A DNA stretch of 64,000 nt, taken from contig SCFE01000098.1 in NCBI GenBank assembly GCA_004352715.1, positions 911,436 to 975,435 of the forward strand, read 5' to 3'. This DNA comes from Hofstenia miamia (taxonomy: Eukaryota > Xenacoelomorpha > Acoela). The translations under genes were made by a program, and so were the position numbers. Below, piece by piece: positions 1 to 9,748 of the stretch (its first letter is position 1; every line of letters begins with the position of its first letter). The notes under the pieces were generated by a model that saw only the letters and a program-made list of their open reading frames with translations, was not told where the DNA came from and did not search any database.

Positions 1-29
1 TTTACGCGGGAATTGTTTGATCTTTCTTC

Positions 30-640
30 TTAAAAAAAATGTGTTTCGCCAAGGCAAAGATTCATAAAGCTTGCTTAAATATAAGTGTCTATTTTGTAGC
101 ATTCTTTCTCAGTGACGTTCCAGAGAAAATTTAATGATTTTGGGTTTCTGAGGCTTGAGGAGTTTTAGCAAAATTCCATAGGTTTTCAATCATCGATAAA
201 TCCGGGCCCTGAGATGGTAGTTTCGAAGCAAGCTTACATTAAACTTACTCAAAAATATGGCTGCCGAATGAACCATGTGAAAAAGCAATTACAGGATGGT
301 ATATTTAATTGCATTTATGAAATCAGTGCTTCTAACAATATTTCTATATCCATTACTCAGTATTTCTAAATGTAGTTGTCTTTGTGCAATATCGATCTTT
401 ATGACAAACATATTGCTTCCTTCGTGGAAACGGGTGACTCTAATTTAGTACGAAAGAATGAAAGTCTTTTTTATATGAATTGGCCTTAATTTCCGCAGAA
501 GTTCTTGCATGTAGTCCATTGTGGGTTACATGATGTCTGATTAATCTATTGGATAAACTTGACACCACTAGAGCTTGCATTTTTAGTTTTCTTTGGTGTT
601 TGAATGAAATAGATTGGTAGGTTCGTAGGGCATAGTACTC
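30..640 (-). pseudogene. Decayed Tc1-type transposase fragment
   Basis: Read on the minus strand, pieces of a Tc1-like DDE transposase appear in different frames. Near 575-480 there is LSNRLIRHHVTHNGLHART, which resembles the helix-turn-helix to catalytic-core linker of Tc1 proteins. Near 215-160 there is GPDLSMIENLWN, the conserved SPDLNPIENLW block that carries the catalytic Glu. Stops and frameshifts lie between them, so no protein can be made. No terminal repeats were found; the right part runs towards the gap at 876. The family assignment rests on these two motifs and could also fit another member of the Tc1/mariner superfamily. Confidence 0.5.
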
Positions 641-875
641 AGCACTAACTTAAAGTGCAGTTGCATAAAAATAGAATTATCATTACAATTATTCTGAAGA
701 CCAGTATTTTTTAACCTTGTTATCAGGCTTTATTATCATATTTATTAAACTATTTGAATGTTTGCCATGTCACAAGCATACATTCAACGGCATAGCCAGG
801 CTATTCTGACTGGCCAAATGACTGACCAAAATTGGAACGAAGCCGTGTAGAGGTTTGTGATAATATGGAAAAAAC

Positions 876-1875
876 NNNNNNNNNNNNNNNNNNNNNNNNN
901 NNNNNNNNNNNNNNNNNNNNNNNNNNNNNNNNNNNNNNNNNNNNNNNNNNNNNNNNNNNNNNNNNNNNNNNNNNNNNNNNNNNNNNNNNNNNNNNNNNNN
1001 NNNNNNNNNNNNNNNNNNNNNNNNNNNNNNNNNNNNNNNNNNNNNNNNNNNNNNNNNNNNNNNNNNNNNNNNNNNNNNNNNNNNNNNNNNNNNNNNNNNN
1101 NNNNNNNNNNNNNNNNNNNNNNNNNNNNNNNNNNNNNNNNNNNNNNNNNNNNNNNNNNNNNNNNNNNNNNNNNNNNNNNNNNNNNNNNNNNNNNNNNNNN
1201 NNNNNNNNNNNNNNNNNNNNNNNNNNNNNNNNNNNNNNNNNNNNNNNNNNNNNNNNNNNNNNNNNNNNNNNNNNNNNNNNNNNNNNNNNNNNNNNNNNNN
1301 NNNNNNNNNNNNNNNNNNNNNNNNNNNNNNNNNNNNNNNNNNNNNNNNNNNNNNNNNNNNNNNNNNNNNNNNNNNNNNNNNNNNNNNNNNNNNNNNNNNN
1401 NNNNNNNNNNNNNNNNNNNNNNNNNNNNNNNNNNNNNNNNNNNNNNNNNNNNNNNNNNNNNNNNNNNNNNNNNNNNNNNNNNNNNNNNNNNNNNNNNNNN
1501 NNNNNNNNNNNNNNNNNNNNNNNNNNNNNNNNNNNNNNNNNNNNNNNNNNNNNNNNNNNNNNNNNNNNNNNNNNNNNNNNNNNNNNNNNNNNNNNNNNNN
1601 NNNNNNNNNNNNNNNNNNNNNNNNNNNNNNNNNNNNNNNNNNNNNNNNNNNNNNNNNNNNNNNNNNNNNNNNNNNNNNNNNNNNNNNNNNNNNNNNNNNN
1701 NNNNNNNNNNNNNNNNNNNNNNNNNNNNNNNNNNNNNNNNNNNNNNNNNNNNNNNNNNNNNNNNNNNNNNNNNNNNNNNNNNNNNNNNNNNNNNNNNNNN
1801 NNNNNNNNNNNNNNNNNNNNNNNNNNNNNNNNNNNNNNNNNNNNNNNNNNNNNNNNNNNNNNNNNNNNNNNNNNN
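876..1875. other. Assembly gap (1,000 N) bordered by a TA microsatellite
   Basis: A run of exactly 1,000 N, the usual placeholder for a gap of unknown size. Its right edge runs into an imperfect (TA)n/(CA)n tract at 1876-1969, a likely cause of the break. Upstream exons of the gene suggested at 1987-2603 could be missing here. Confidence 0.99.
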
Positions 1876-1935
1876 TATATATATATATATATATATATAC
1901 ACAAATACATATATATATACATACACATCGCACAT

Positions 1936-1969
<34 letters not shown>
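1876..1969. repeat. (TA)n microsatellite, interrupted
   Basis: About 94 bases of TA dinucleotides with interruptions by CA and a short CATCGCACATAAC segment. It directly follows the 1,000-N gap. Confidence 0.95.
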
Positions 1970-1971
<2 letters not shown>

Positions 1972-1986
1972 ATATTTGTTTTTCAG

Positions 1987-2090
1987 CTCAATCAACACAT
2001 AGAGCTGAAGTCCATATTTCTCTGGTTGCTCTGCATAAAGACAATCAGGCTAGAGCGACCATTACAAGGTGTTACGAAAAATTAAGAGAC
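1987..2090 (+). CDS. Candidate exon of an unrecognised protein
   Basis: A good acceptor (TTTGTTTTTCAG) at 1975-1986 precedes an open frame reading STHRAEVHISLVALHKDNQ then ARATITRCYEKLRDI. Codon-like composition and the charged, amphipathic sequence differ from the surrounding AT-rich DNA. The frame reaches ATC at about 2090, followed by GTTTTT, a weak but possible donor. From that point it joins in phase with the block starting at 2452. I do not recognise the protein. Earlier exons could lie in the gap at 876-1875. It may be a live gene or part of a decayed copy. Confidence 0.4.
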
Positions 2091-2451
2091 ATCGTTTTTA
2101 TATTTACTTGAAATCTTTTAAATATATCTTTATTATGCTTAAATATAAATATATTAAAAATTCTCAGCCTTCATTGTAGTTTTTATCAAAACGAATATTT
2201 ACTTAAAAATAATCTTGAACTGATCTTGGCTCATGTAATCAATAAACAAACACGTTCAATATCCATTACGTCAAAAGAATGGCAGATTCAAATTTTTAGA
2301 AAATCTTCTCATATACATAGAGAAAAGATGTGAATTTTTCCAATGAATCTAGTGTAAATCAACTTCCACCTCTCCCAAACTCCCATCACAACTGTGTGTT
2401 GTCACAAATACTTTGTAAAGCATAACCAGAAATGGTTTTTTTCCATTTTAG

Positions 2452-2603
2452 AATCACGTCCAAGAAGAGTTTGAGAAGTTCATCACAGAAAGGATGAAGA
2501 CCGGAGAAGTTAAAGTTTATTTCTCTAATCTTCCTCAAACCGCGTTTGCCAACGCACTCTACATTGACTGATAACCTGATTAAGCTCTACAAGCTTCTCC
2601 CTG
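2452..2603 (+). CDS. Candidate second exon, same unrecognised protein, with a frame break
   Basis: An acceptor (TTTCCATTTTAG) ends at 2451 and is followed by an open frame reading NHVQEEFEKF, then ITERMKTGEVKVYFSNLP, ending at ALYID with tandem TGA TAA. In the +1 frame right after, the sequence continues as DNLIKLYKLLPG up to CCTG followed by GTTAGT, a plausible donor at 2604. Two readings fit: a true C-terminus at ALYID, or an exon of a longer protein broken by a one-base frameshift. The second seems slightly more likely because the shifted frame looks protein-like and ends at a donor. I do not recognise the family. Confidence 0.4.
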
Positions 2604-4618
2604 GTTAGTGCTGGTCCTTGGTGGTTTGCATTAACTATTTAAAAAGTTTTGGGTTTTACATGGCGTTTTGTATTGTCTATTATAAACTAGTCTTATCTTG
2701 ACTAAAGCAAAGCTATTAAAGATTTTTTGCGTGTTATTGACCTTGTCTTTAAGGAGAAGGTTTCCTACGATTTTCATTAGGAATCCTAATATGAAAATTT
2801 GCTTGTTTAGTTTATATTTTAGAATAAGTATTTCTGAAAGAGGGACTTAAGTGGATTCGAGTAAATAAACCGAGTTATTTAGAGAAGTGGAGAATTAACC
2901 TAGACTATCAGTAAAACTTGTGATTTAATTATACTTTGGTACAAACACAATTATTATCATTTAAAGTTTGTAAAACAATTTGTGCAGTTCGAAATTACGT
3001 TTATTGACAACATGGTTTGGAAATATTAATAAGACGAAAATCGCTACAGCTAATTAGTATGACGTTGCGCAATCGAAGCAGACGAAAGAATTGTAAACAA
3101 ATTCGAATCAATGAACAACTACATGCCGAATGTTTAAGTGTTTGTGAAATATGGTTATAAATAGCGTGCAATAAATTTACTTGATGATGAATTAATTTCA
3201 TTTGATTTCTTTTGTTGTATTATCAGGTTTGATTATTAATGACAACAGAAAACTAAACGTCTGAGCGCATGAGTAGTCCTTCAGTGGTCCCCAGATTCAA
3301 TTAAAGAGATTCATGGAGCGGATGCACACTCAGCAATTCAAAATGCGGTGCGGCTGGTAGCTGAAACTCCCGTGTGCTCTTAGGTTAGGTTTAAGTGTAG
3401 GGATTTTTACTCATGTAGCTTTCCAATCGATTCATTCGCTATAATAAAACATGTCATCAAATAGCTGGACAGCTAACATTAGGCTAACCCTTTTTAGATC
3501 CAAATTGTTAAGGAATTATAATAAACTCTATTACACATACGAGTGCCTACGAGCCACGAATTGTATTACATGATGCTTATTTTAAGCAACAGTGTAGTTT
3601 GTCTTATATGTTACCTTTGCTTGCGACTGTCAAACTTCCAGTTTTTGCCGACCGTATTGATTCTTCACATGTACTCAGGGTTTAGTTATTTATCTATACA
3701 TGTAGGGCTATCTATATGTAGGATCTATAATAAGCTAATGCATCCCGGTTGCGAACTTTCACTTATTGCTACTAACAGTTATAACAAGGAAAATCAATAC
3801 ACTAAATTGCTAAGGGATTACAAAACCCAATCACTGAACATTTCCGCACCATGAGCGTTGTTTGTGAGTCACAATTGCTTCCACAGTAACTGGTGATCCT
3901 TTCCCATTCCAGGTTCCTCTTTGAGTTGCAGTGCTTGGTGTCGGGTTTTGACCCTGGTAACATCTTGCCGCTTCCAGTCTAAACAAGCCGTTAGTAATAG
4001 CTTACCCTACTCATTAGACGAAATTTTTATTTTCAAAATTCGCTAGATGGCGTCGTAAAATATTGAATTAGTATGTAAAAAGCAAAGGAAAATTTGGTAT
4101 TTAGAGCTATAGCACTTTTAAGAAGTAAATTACGTTCTGCTGCATGTATTCAGCCATTAAAATTCGAAATTGACCCAGTCAATGTTGGGACAAATGAGGT
4201 AAAATTTAGTAGAGTGGAAAGCTCGATTAATTGGAATTGTACAATTGGTTAAACGGATTAATTAGAGGAAATTGTTACAGCGTCACCGAAATATGTCTAT
4301 AATATTACTTATACAGATTCTACATTAGTAAATTAATCCTATTTTTTGATAAGCTATGAATAATAGGAGCTGATGCTAGGGGCAGTTTCATGAATCAGTG
4401 GCACTAGAAATTTGAATTGGTTAGGTTCCAGCTTTCTTTTTGGGAAATAATTTGCTTGGTCGTAATTGCAAAAATAAACTATTTCAGAATCAGAAGTTCT
4501 CTAGAAAGCAACAATTTTTCAACATAAATGTAAGCATATAACTGCAAAAATCAAACAGAATTTAAAGAAGATCCTGCAAAGCCTACTGAAAAATAGGATT
4601 ATCCAAGTTGTTTTGAGT

Positions 4619-4663
<45 letters not shown>

Positions 4664-6087
4664 ATTTGTCAGATCGATTATTCATCTAGAAAATGTACAA
4701 TAAATTAAAACAAGTCAAGATAGTAGTCAGATAGTGATTTTCAGAATTATGTTTAGTATTTAATATTTTAGAGTATATTGAATTTATACCATTAATCTAT
4801 GAATGCTGAATTTCAAATTTTTAATGTATTATGCATGTACCAAGGCAAACAAAGAACATTTTTTCCAAGTATTTAAAGCTCACTCTGAATTGCTCTCGTG
4901 GCTTTTTAGTGAATTTTCAACAAAGCAAACGCTTATAGCCAAGGAAAGATCAAGACGAGGTTCTAGCAATGACAACTCCTCCTTTCACTATTATTTATTA
5001 TAAAAAAACAATGAATATTGGTTATTGAAAATCAGAGAATTTCTACATATTTGGTTGCTTACAAATAAAATTCGGTACTATTCGATTATTATGATTAATG
5101 GATATTATTCACTATTTGTGATTTTGAAAATACAAATATAAAGTCATTATTTTTATTTATATATGATGAGATAGAGGGTTGTTTTGGAAAGAAAAATATC
5201 TTTACTGTCTGAGAATTTAATAAAATGCCTAAAAGTTTTTTCCCAAATAAGGTCTGCCACATTTTAATATATTTCCTCCAAATACTGACTTCGAATTAGA
5301 TGGATCCATTTCCGTCTAAAGCGTAAAAACCAGAGCACTTCAAAATGAGCCAACAGCCATTGGTCACTAACAATGCTGAAGGAATTTTTGATTGAAGCAA
5401 GCTTCGATTTTAAAAACAACGGTTGAAGAAATCATCAAATGTTTTGTCAAAAATATTATTTAATGGCTAAAATTTTATAAAAGTATATACATATTTTCAG
5501 TGTTTGAATTTATTTATTAAGTAATTAGACTGCATCAGTATTGTCGATAATAATGTTTACAATGTTATACCTAGTTAAGTTAATTTTAATGCGACCTCCT
5601 TTAGTTAATTTGTCCAAATAACCAATAAAGTTTGTTGATGATCCTTAGTTATTTGAATGCATAATCATTTGTACAAGTATTAGCAGCAACTATCAGCAAA
5701 TTTTGATAAAGCATCTGATTTGACCTATTAGAAAACGTTTTGCCCCCTCTATGCAAATGTCTTACGTACCCAAGAAAATTCCCAAGGATAAGGTTGCTAC
5801 ATTAGACTAATCTATAGGAATGCTAAGTTGTAAATTTGCTTACAAAAATTCTATAGAAGATAAGAAAATTTTGTTTACAACTGACTAAGAATTTAGGGAA
5901 GCAAACAAGAAAATCGTGGCGCAGATAGTGAAAAACTAGGATTTTGTTATTTTCAGTGAAAAATATGTGTCAGAACTTTATGAATATAAATATTAGAATA
6001 TTTAATTGTTGAATTCCAACAAATCAAATGGCTATATTTTCACTCTTACAATGTTAATTAAGTGTATGTTGCAAAAAGTTGTGACAA
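2604..6087. other. Anonymous AT-rich region, no gene seen
   Basis: No convincing exon, domain or terminal inverted repeat was found. It contains a pure (TA)n tract at 4623-4660. A slightly GC-richer patch at 3860-3990 includes GGTTTTGACCC, which weakly resembles a pol III B box and could be SINE-derived, but no A box or tail supports this. Short open frames at 3543-3854 and 4803-5003 have no recognisable content. Confidence 0.6.
4623..4660. repeat. (TA)19 microsatellite
   Basis: An uninterrupted TA dinucleotide tract. Similar tracts occur throughout the window and coincide with most assembly gaps. Confidence 0.97.
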
Positions 6088-7062
6088 TCACTTTTTCGTT
6101 ATCAGAAATGCGCCAATTGTGAGTGCGCCAGCGACCAAAGGTGCAGCAGCCTTAGCAACTACAACCATTGAAGACCCTATTATTTCCAAGGCCTCCAATA
6201 TTTTGCAAACATTTATATATGCTTCACTATTAATCATCTCTACGACAGTAGAAACAGTTTTGCTTAAATTTTTGGAGTCATGGGTCATCGAAGTCTTTAA
6301 AAGAATATTCTCCAGAAATTCATCACAGAGTTTATCGAATTGTTGACGTACCTTGTCTTTTTCATAATTATGACAGTACTCTGGATCTTCTATTTGTTCT
6401 GTACCTATGAAAGGCATCAAAAACCCGTAAGCATGTTCAAACATATTTATTAATTGCCTAAGCGATCCATTACTCGAATTTTCCAACACTTTTTCAATGT
6501 ACTTTTGCCCTCCAGCTAAGCCAAATTGATATTTTCCTGGATATGACCAATCTCTAATTAAAAATACAAGTGTATTTAATTTAACATTTTTATCTGAGTT
6601 CTTACTTAAATTTTCGAAAAAATGCTCAATAAACGCAAGCTCATCAGCATCAATTTTGCTTTTAATATTGACTATGAAGCATGAACTAAGGAAGACTGAT
6701 ATCGCAAACATCTTCGAACAGATTATTTCATCTCTACCAAGTTCATATGCACCTTCAGTGTCACAGAGTAAAAATGAATGTTTCTTTGTCTCCGACTTGC
6801 ATACCATTGCCCACAATCCACGCGTAACCATTTAATCCCCATACTTAGATTCAAATCCACAAAGCGGGCTATCTTCAGCTTGATTCAACAACTTTCGTCG
6901 CATTACATTCATAAAATATGATTTACCAGAGCGATTTCTTCCAACAATAGCTACTGGTGTATAAAATTCCTTTAAACTTTTGGAGACACTTTGAAGATTT
7001 TCTTGTAAACTGTAAAACTTATTATCTTCGTTAGAGTCTATAATTTGATAGGCTAGTTTCAT
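6088..7062 (-). pseudogene. GB1/RHD3-type large GTPase (GBP/atlastin-like), one in-frame stop
   Basis: One minus-strand frame runs from ATG at 7062 to a stop at 6088, broken only by TAA at 6834-6832. The first part (76 residues) has the P-loop GRNRSGKS at about residues 41-48, preceded by VAIV and followed by YFMN, as in guanylate-binding proteins. After the stop come TRGLW (switch I, with its Thr), CDTEG (DxxG, switch II) and FLIRDWSYP, the RD guanine-specificity motif, here in the atlastin-like form. A hydrophobic C-terminal stretch near residues 215-240 of the second part (SMVVVAKAAAPLVAGALTIG) could be a short membrane anchor. This family hydrolyses GTP in membrane fusion or in defence against intracellular microbes. 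The total of about 324 residues is short for either subfamily and lacks the long helical domain. The stop falls between P-loop and switch I. Lack of introns suggests a retrocopy. Stop readthrough or a base error are alternatives. Confidence 0.8.
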
Positions 7063-7315
7063 CTGTAGTGTATACTATGTATCAAGGCAAATACCAGACG
7101 TTTACTGAACAAGGTTTAACAGATGACAACAAAAATACCGATATACATAGCATTATCTAGGGCTCCTCACCATAACAAAAACACTAGAGAATTTAGTACT
7201 GGTATTTTGGTGCGCTGTTCTCTTCTGGTCCAGTACTTAGAGTTCCATTGCATTGTCAAATGAAAAATTTTTTCATTTCCAAGCAAAAATCAATGTGCTT
7301 TTCTTTGTGTGTCGC
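7063..7315. other. Spacer between GTPase copy and transposase remnant
   Basis: The minus strand in this interval carries, in shifted frames, what looks like a continuation of the Tc1-like protein at 7316-7912 (SERH and LEMKKF near 7315-7250). At about 7198-7240 there is an inverted pair AGTACTGG..CCAGTACT about 40 bp across, which may be remains of transposon ends. Confidence 0.4.
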
Positions 7316-7912
7316 TCAGGAAAGGCTTGTTCTTCCGCTTGATTTTTTTGGAAGCCAGCACTTTTCAAATACCTCTGTATTGTTATTTCCGATAGATTGA
7401 CGCCTCTTTGTTTTCATTAACCTGTGCGCAATGTCTTCACCACTTATAGTTGGATGACTGTTAAAAATTCGAGTAATACTTCTGTCATCACGTGCCATTT
7501 TTGTTGATCTCCCTGCTCTTTCTCGGTATTCCCCCAAGATTTTCCACCTGAAGATATTCCCCCAATTTTTTCCGCCTGAAGATAACCTAACCCTAACCCT
7601 AACCTTATTAATTTGCTTCAACAGTAAAAGGGTTAGGGTTAGGGTTAAAGTAAAGTAAAAGACATATTTAGCTTTTCCTACAATTTTCCAACTGAAGATG
7701 TTCCTCCCCCAAGATTTTCCACCTGAAGATATGCCTCCCTCAAAGCTTTGGGGGCACATCTTCAGGTGATCCCACCTTTGTTTATCACCGAAATTATTCT
7801 GTAGACAGTACTCGAGAAAAAGCAGATTGGAAGTTTCTCTCAAAATTTTGACGTTGGTAATGCCGACGTTACATAGAATTTCAATCTTTTGTTTTTCCTG
7901 TTTAAACACCAT
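7316..7912 (-). pseudogene. Tc1-like transposase N-terminal part, split by a GGGG-rich insertion
   Basis: The open frame is a chimera. Residues 1-55 (LCNVGITNVKILRETSN) and the C-terminal 65 (GRSTKMARDDRSITRIF, HPTISGEDIAHRL) together look like the two helix-turn-helix subdomains of a Tc1-family transposase, which bind the terminal repeats. Between them about 80 residues (SSGGKSWG, FTLTLTLTL, KVRVRVRL) are translated from an inserted repeat element with telomere-like DNA, described separately. The insertion happens to keep the frame open. The catalytic DDE core is not in frame downstream, although fragments continue just below 7316 in other frames. The copy is therefore non-functional. Confidence 0.65.
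7534..7775 (-). mobile_element. GGGG-rich element with telomere-like arms, copy 1
   Basis: Units of the form ATCTTCAGGTGGAAAATCTT followed by a run of G are repeated several times. The right end at 7758-7774 is ATCTTCAGGTGATCCCA; the matching left end is missing and the sequence passes into transposase DNA near 7534. In the middle, (CCCTAA)n at 7587-7602 faces (TTAGGG)n at 7630-7647 around a 30-bp loop at 7603-7632. A second copy lies at 51524-51977 in the opposite orientation. Copy 1 sits inside a Tc1-like transposase, so it is an insertion. No coding capacity of its own was found. The element type is unknown; the inverted ends suggest a foldback or MITE. Confidence 0.75.
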
Positions 7913-8133
7913 TTTTCATGACACAATCCAATACAACTAACAAGTTTTCATTCATAACGGATATAAATGATATTACTTTGACGGGTAATTTTTACATGTG
8001 ATAGGCTGTTTATCAAAGATTGCTTGACTATAATTTCATTTCAACACAAGTCTTGCACATGCAGTTATATAGGTTTAAAATTTGTCTCAAGACTAATGTC
8101 GCGGAGTATAGAATATTTAAAAATGTGGAACTA

Positions 8134-9748
8134 CAGTACTGGAAATATGTATTCGACTACCTTGCTATTTTGAATAAATAATTAACATTTCATTGGATAG
8201 TGTGCCTAAGATTATAACTAAGTGTTACTTTGATTGAGAAAGGAAAATTTGTATGTCTAATACCATTAAATATGTAGAAGAACATTTGGTAATTAATTTT
8301 TAATCAAAATTAGAAAAGTTGTATTGGAAAAATTTATTCGGACACCTGGAAAATTTAAATAAATGAGCAAATCCGAAAAAAGTAAATTCAAAATATGATA
8401 TATAAATGAATAATTGATGCAATATAAGCACTTAGCAACAAAATCCTCTCTTTTAATATCTTGTAATGTGTCACTTTGAGCGAATAATAGCTTCTAGGCG
8501 ATTAGGGATTGAAGCGAAAAGTCTTTCGATGGAGTTGTTGGAAATTGCTTAAAATTCTTTCTTTATTGCACTCCACAGCTCTTCTGTGCGAAGAATATGC
8601 TGTCCAATTGATATTTTACCTTTTTCCACATATTTTCGATAATGTTAAGGTCTGGAGATCGGCCAGGCCAGTCAGCAAGGATAGCAACCCCATTATTGTG
8701 GAAGAAGTTTTTCATTTGTTTTGAGGTACGACATGGAGCGCTATCTTGCTGATATATTGAATCACTTGTAAGGAGTGGCAAAAGTTCCTTTTCTAGAATC
8801 CGAGCATATTAAGAGCTTCAGAGAGTACTAGTGATATGAACAGTCTTGCGAAAGCCACACTTCCATATTACACCCCATCCCATTACAGGCTTCCCACATT
8901 ACTTTGTGGTGCCCCGAGTACATTACGACAAGAATCTGAACTTCTGCCCAGTTGGGCTCTTTATCAACATTCTTTTTGATGAGTATAGTTAAAATATTGA
9001 CTCATCTGAAAATATAACATTAGACCAATGTTCAGATGAATTGTCTTGCAATAAATTGACCCACCTCAGCTGCCATAATCTTTGCTTTGAGGTGAAGAAT
9101 GGTTTTCTGGGTGCCATGAAAGTCCCAATTGAGTACTTCTTTAGGATGTTTTGAACAGTTCTTGCTGTCATGAGATGACCATCGGCCCATTCCTTGCAAA
9201 GTTCCTCTGAAGTCTTTCTGGGATTTTGCTTTGAAAGGCACACAAGAGCTGATTGGGAAGTTTTGGAGGACTTCTTTGGTCTTCCGGATTTTGGCTTGGG
9301 GGCAATGATGCTTTTAGAAGTGAGACGTCTGATGATATCCCCGACAGTACTTTGAGGTCGTTCCACAAGTTGGGCTATATTACGTTGACTTATCCCTTCC
9401 AAAATTTGGAGATAATCAACTTGCAGATGGCATCATATATGCCGAAGAAAGACTGTTATTAGACATTTTTAATATAAAAAGACTGAAAAAAGCTCAACCA
9501 ATACAATATTTTTACAGATTCTTTGATTCGGTCCCCATTTTCCAAGAAATGATTAGCTTACTAAAAGTATTGTAGCATGTCTCATTGAGATTCAAAGTAA
9601 ACAGTGACAATTATGTCTCACTATTGATAAATTCCCCTTTCTGCAACGCCAAATCTAACTAAAAAAATACCTTTGACATTCTTGGCATCCATTTCTTAGA
9701 AATATTTATTACAAGTCATAGGTGGACGAATTCTTTTTTTCAGTACTG
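8134..9748 (-). mobile_element. Tc1-type DNA transposon with IR/DR-like ends and TA duplications
   Basis: The element is flanked by TA at 8132-8133 and TA at 9749-9750. The left end begins CAGTACTGGAAATATGTATT; the right end read inward begins CAGTACTGAAAAAAAGAATT; both continue into a TCG..ACCT match, an imperfect inverted repeat of about 28 bp. A second copy of the left terminal sequence (GTATTGGAAAAATTTATTCG, then AATAAATGA) lies at 8321-8366, about 190 bp inside. That is the inner/outer direct-repeat arrangement known from Sleeping Beauty-like elements. The right inner repeat is unclear. At 1,615 bp the length is typical for Tc1. It interrupts a LINE endonuclease region at 9749. Confidence 0.9.
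8563..9402 (-). pseudogene. Tc1 transposase, frameshifted
   Basis: The protein starts at about 9402 (EGISQRNIAQLVERPQST, a helix-turn-helix) and runs through GRPKKSSK, an AT-hook-like GRPKK spacer, to IFSDESIF at 8992, which holds the first catalytic Asp region. A stop follows, and the next 200 bases carry shifted fragments (KPVMGWGVIWKCGF, matching the usual SVMVWG block). From about 8781 the frame resumes with YQQDSAPCRTSK and WPGRSPDLNIIENMW, holding the second Asp and the Glu. By my count 35 residues separate the last Asp and Glu, one more than the common D34E. Stops and frameshifts show that this copy is dead. Confidence 0.88.

Noticed and set aside
770-2085. Long frames across the gap at 876-1875
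   Set aside because: Almost entirely undefined residues from Ns, with TA microsatellite at the end; no evidence of coding.
3543-3854. 103-residue frame
   Set aside because: No recognisable motif and no supporting context; probably chance.
3860-3990. tRNA gene or SINE head
   Set aside because: A weak B-box-like GGTTTTGACCC only; no A box, cloverleaf or poly-A tail could be made out.
7587-7647. True telomere or chromosome end
   Set aside because: The TTAGGG-type repeats are few, inverted around a loop and inside a dispersed element found twice, so they are interstitial.
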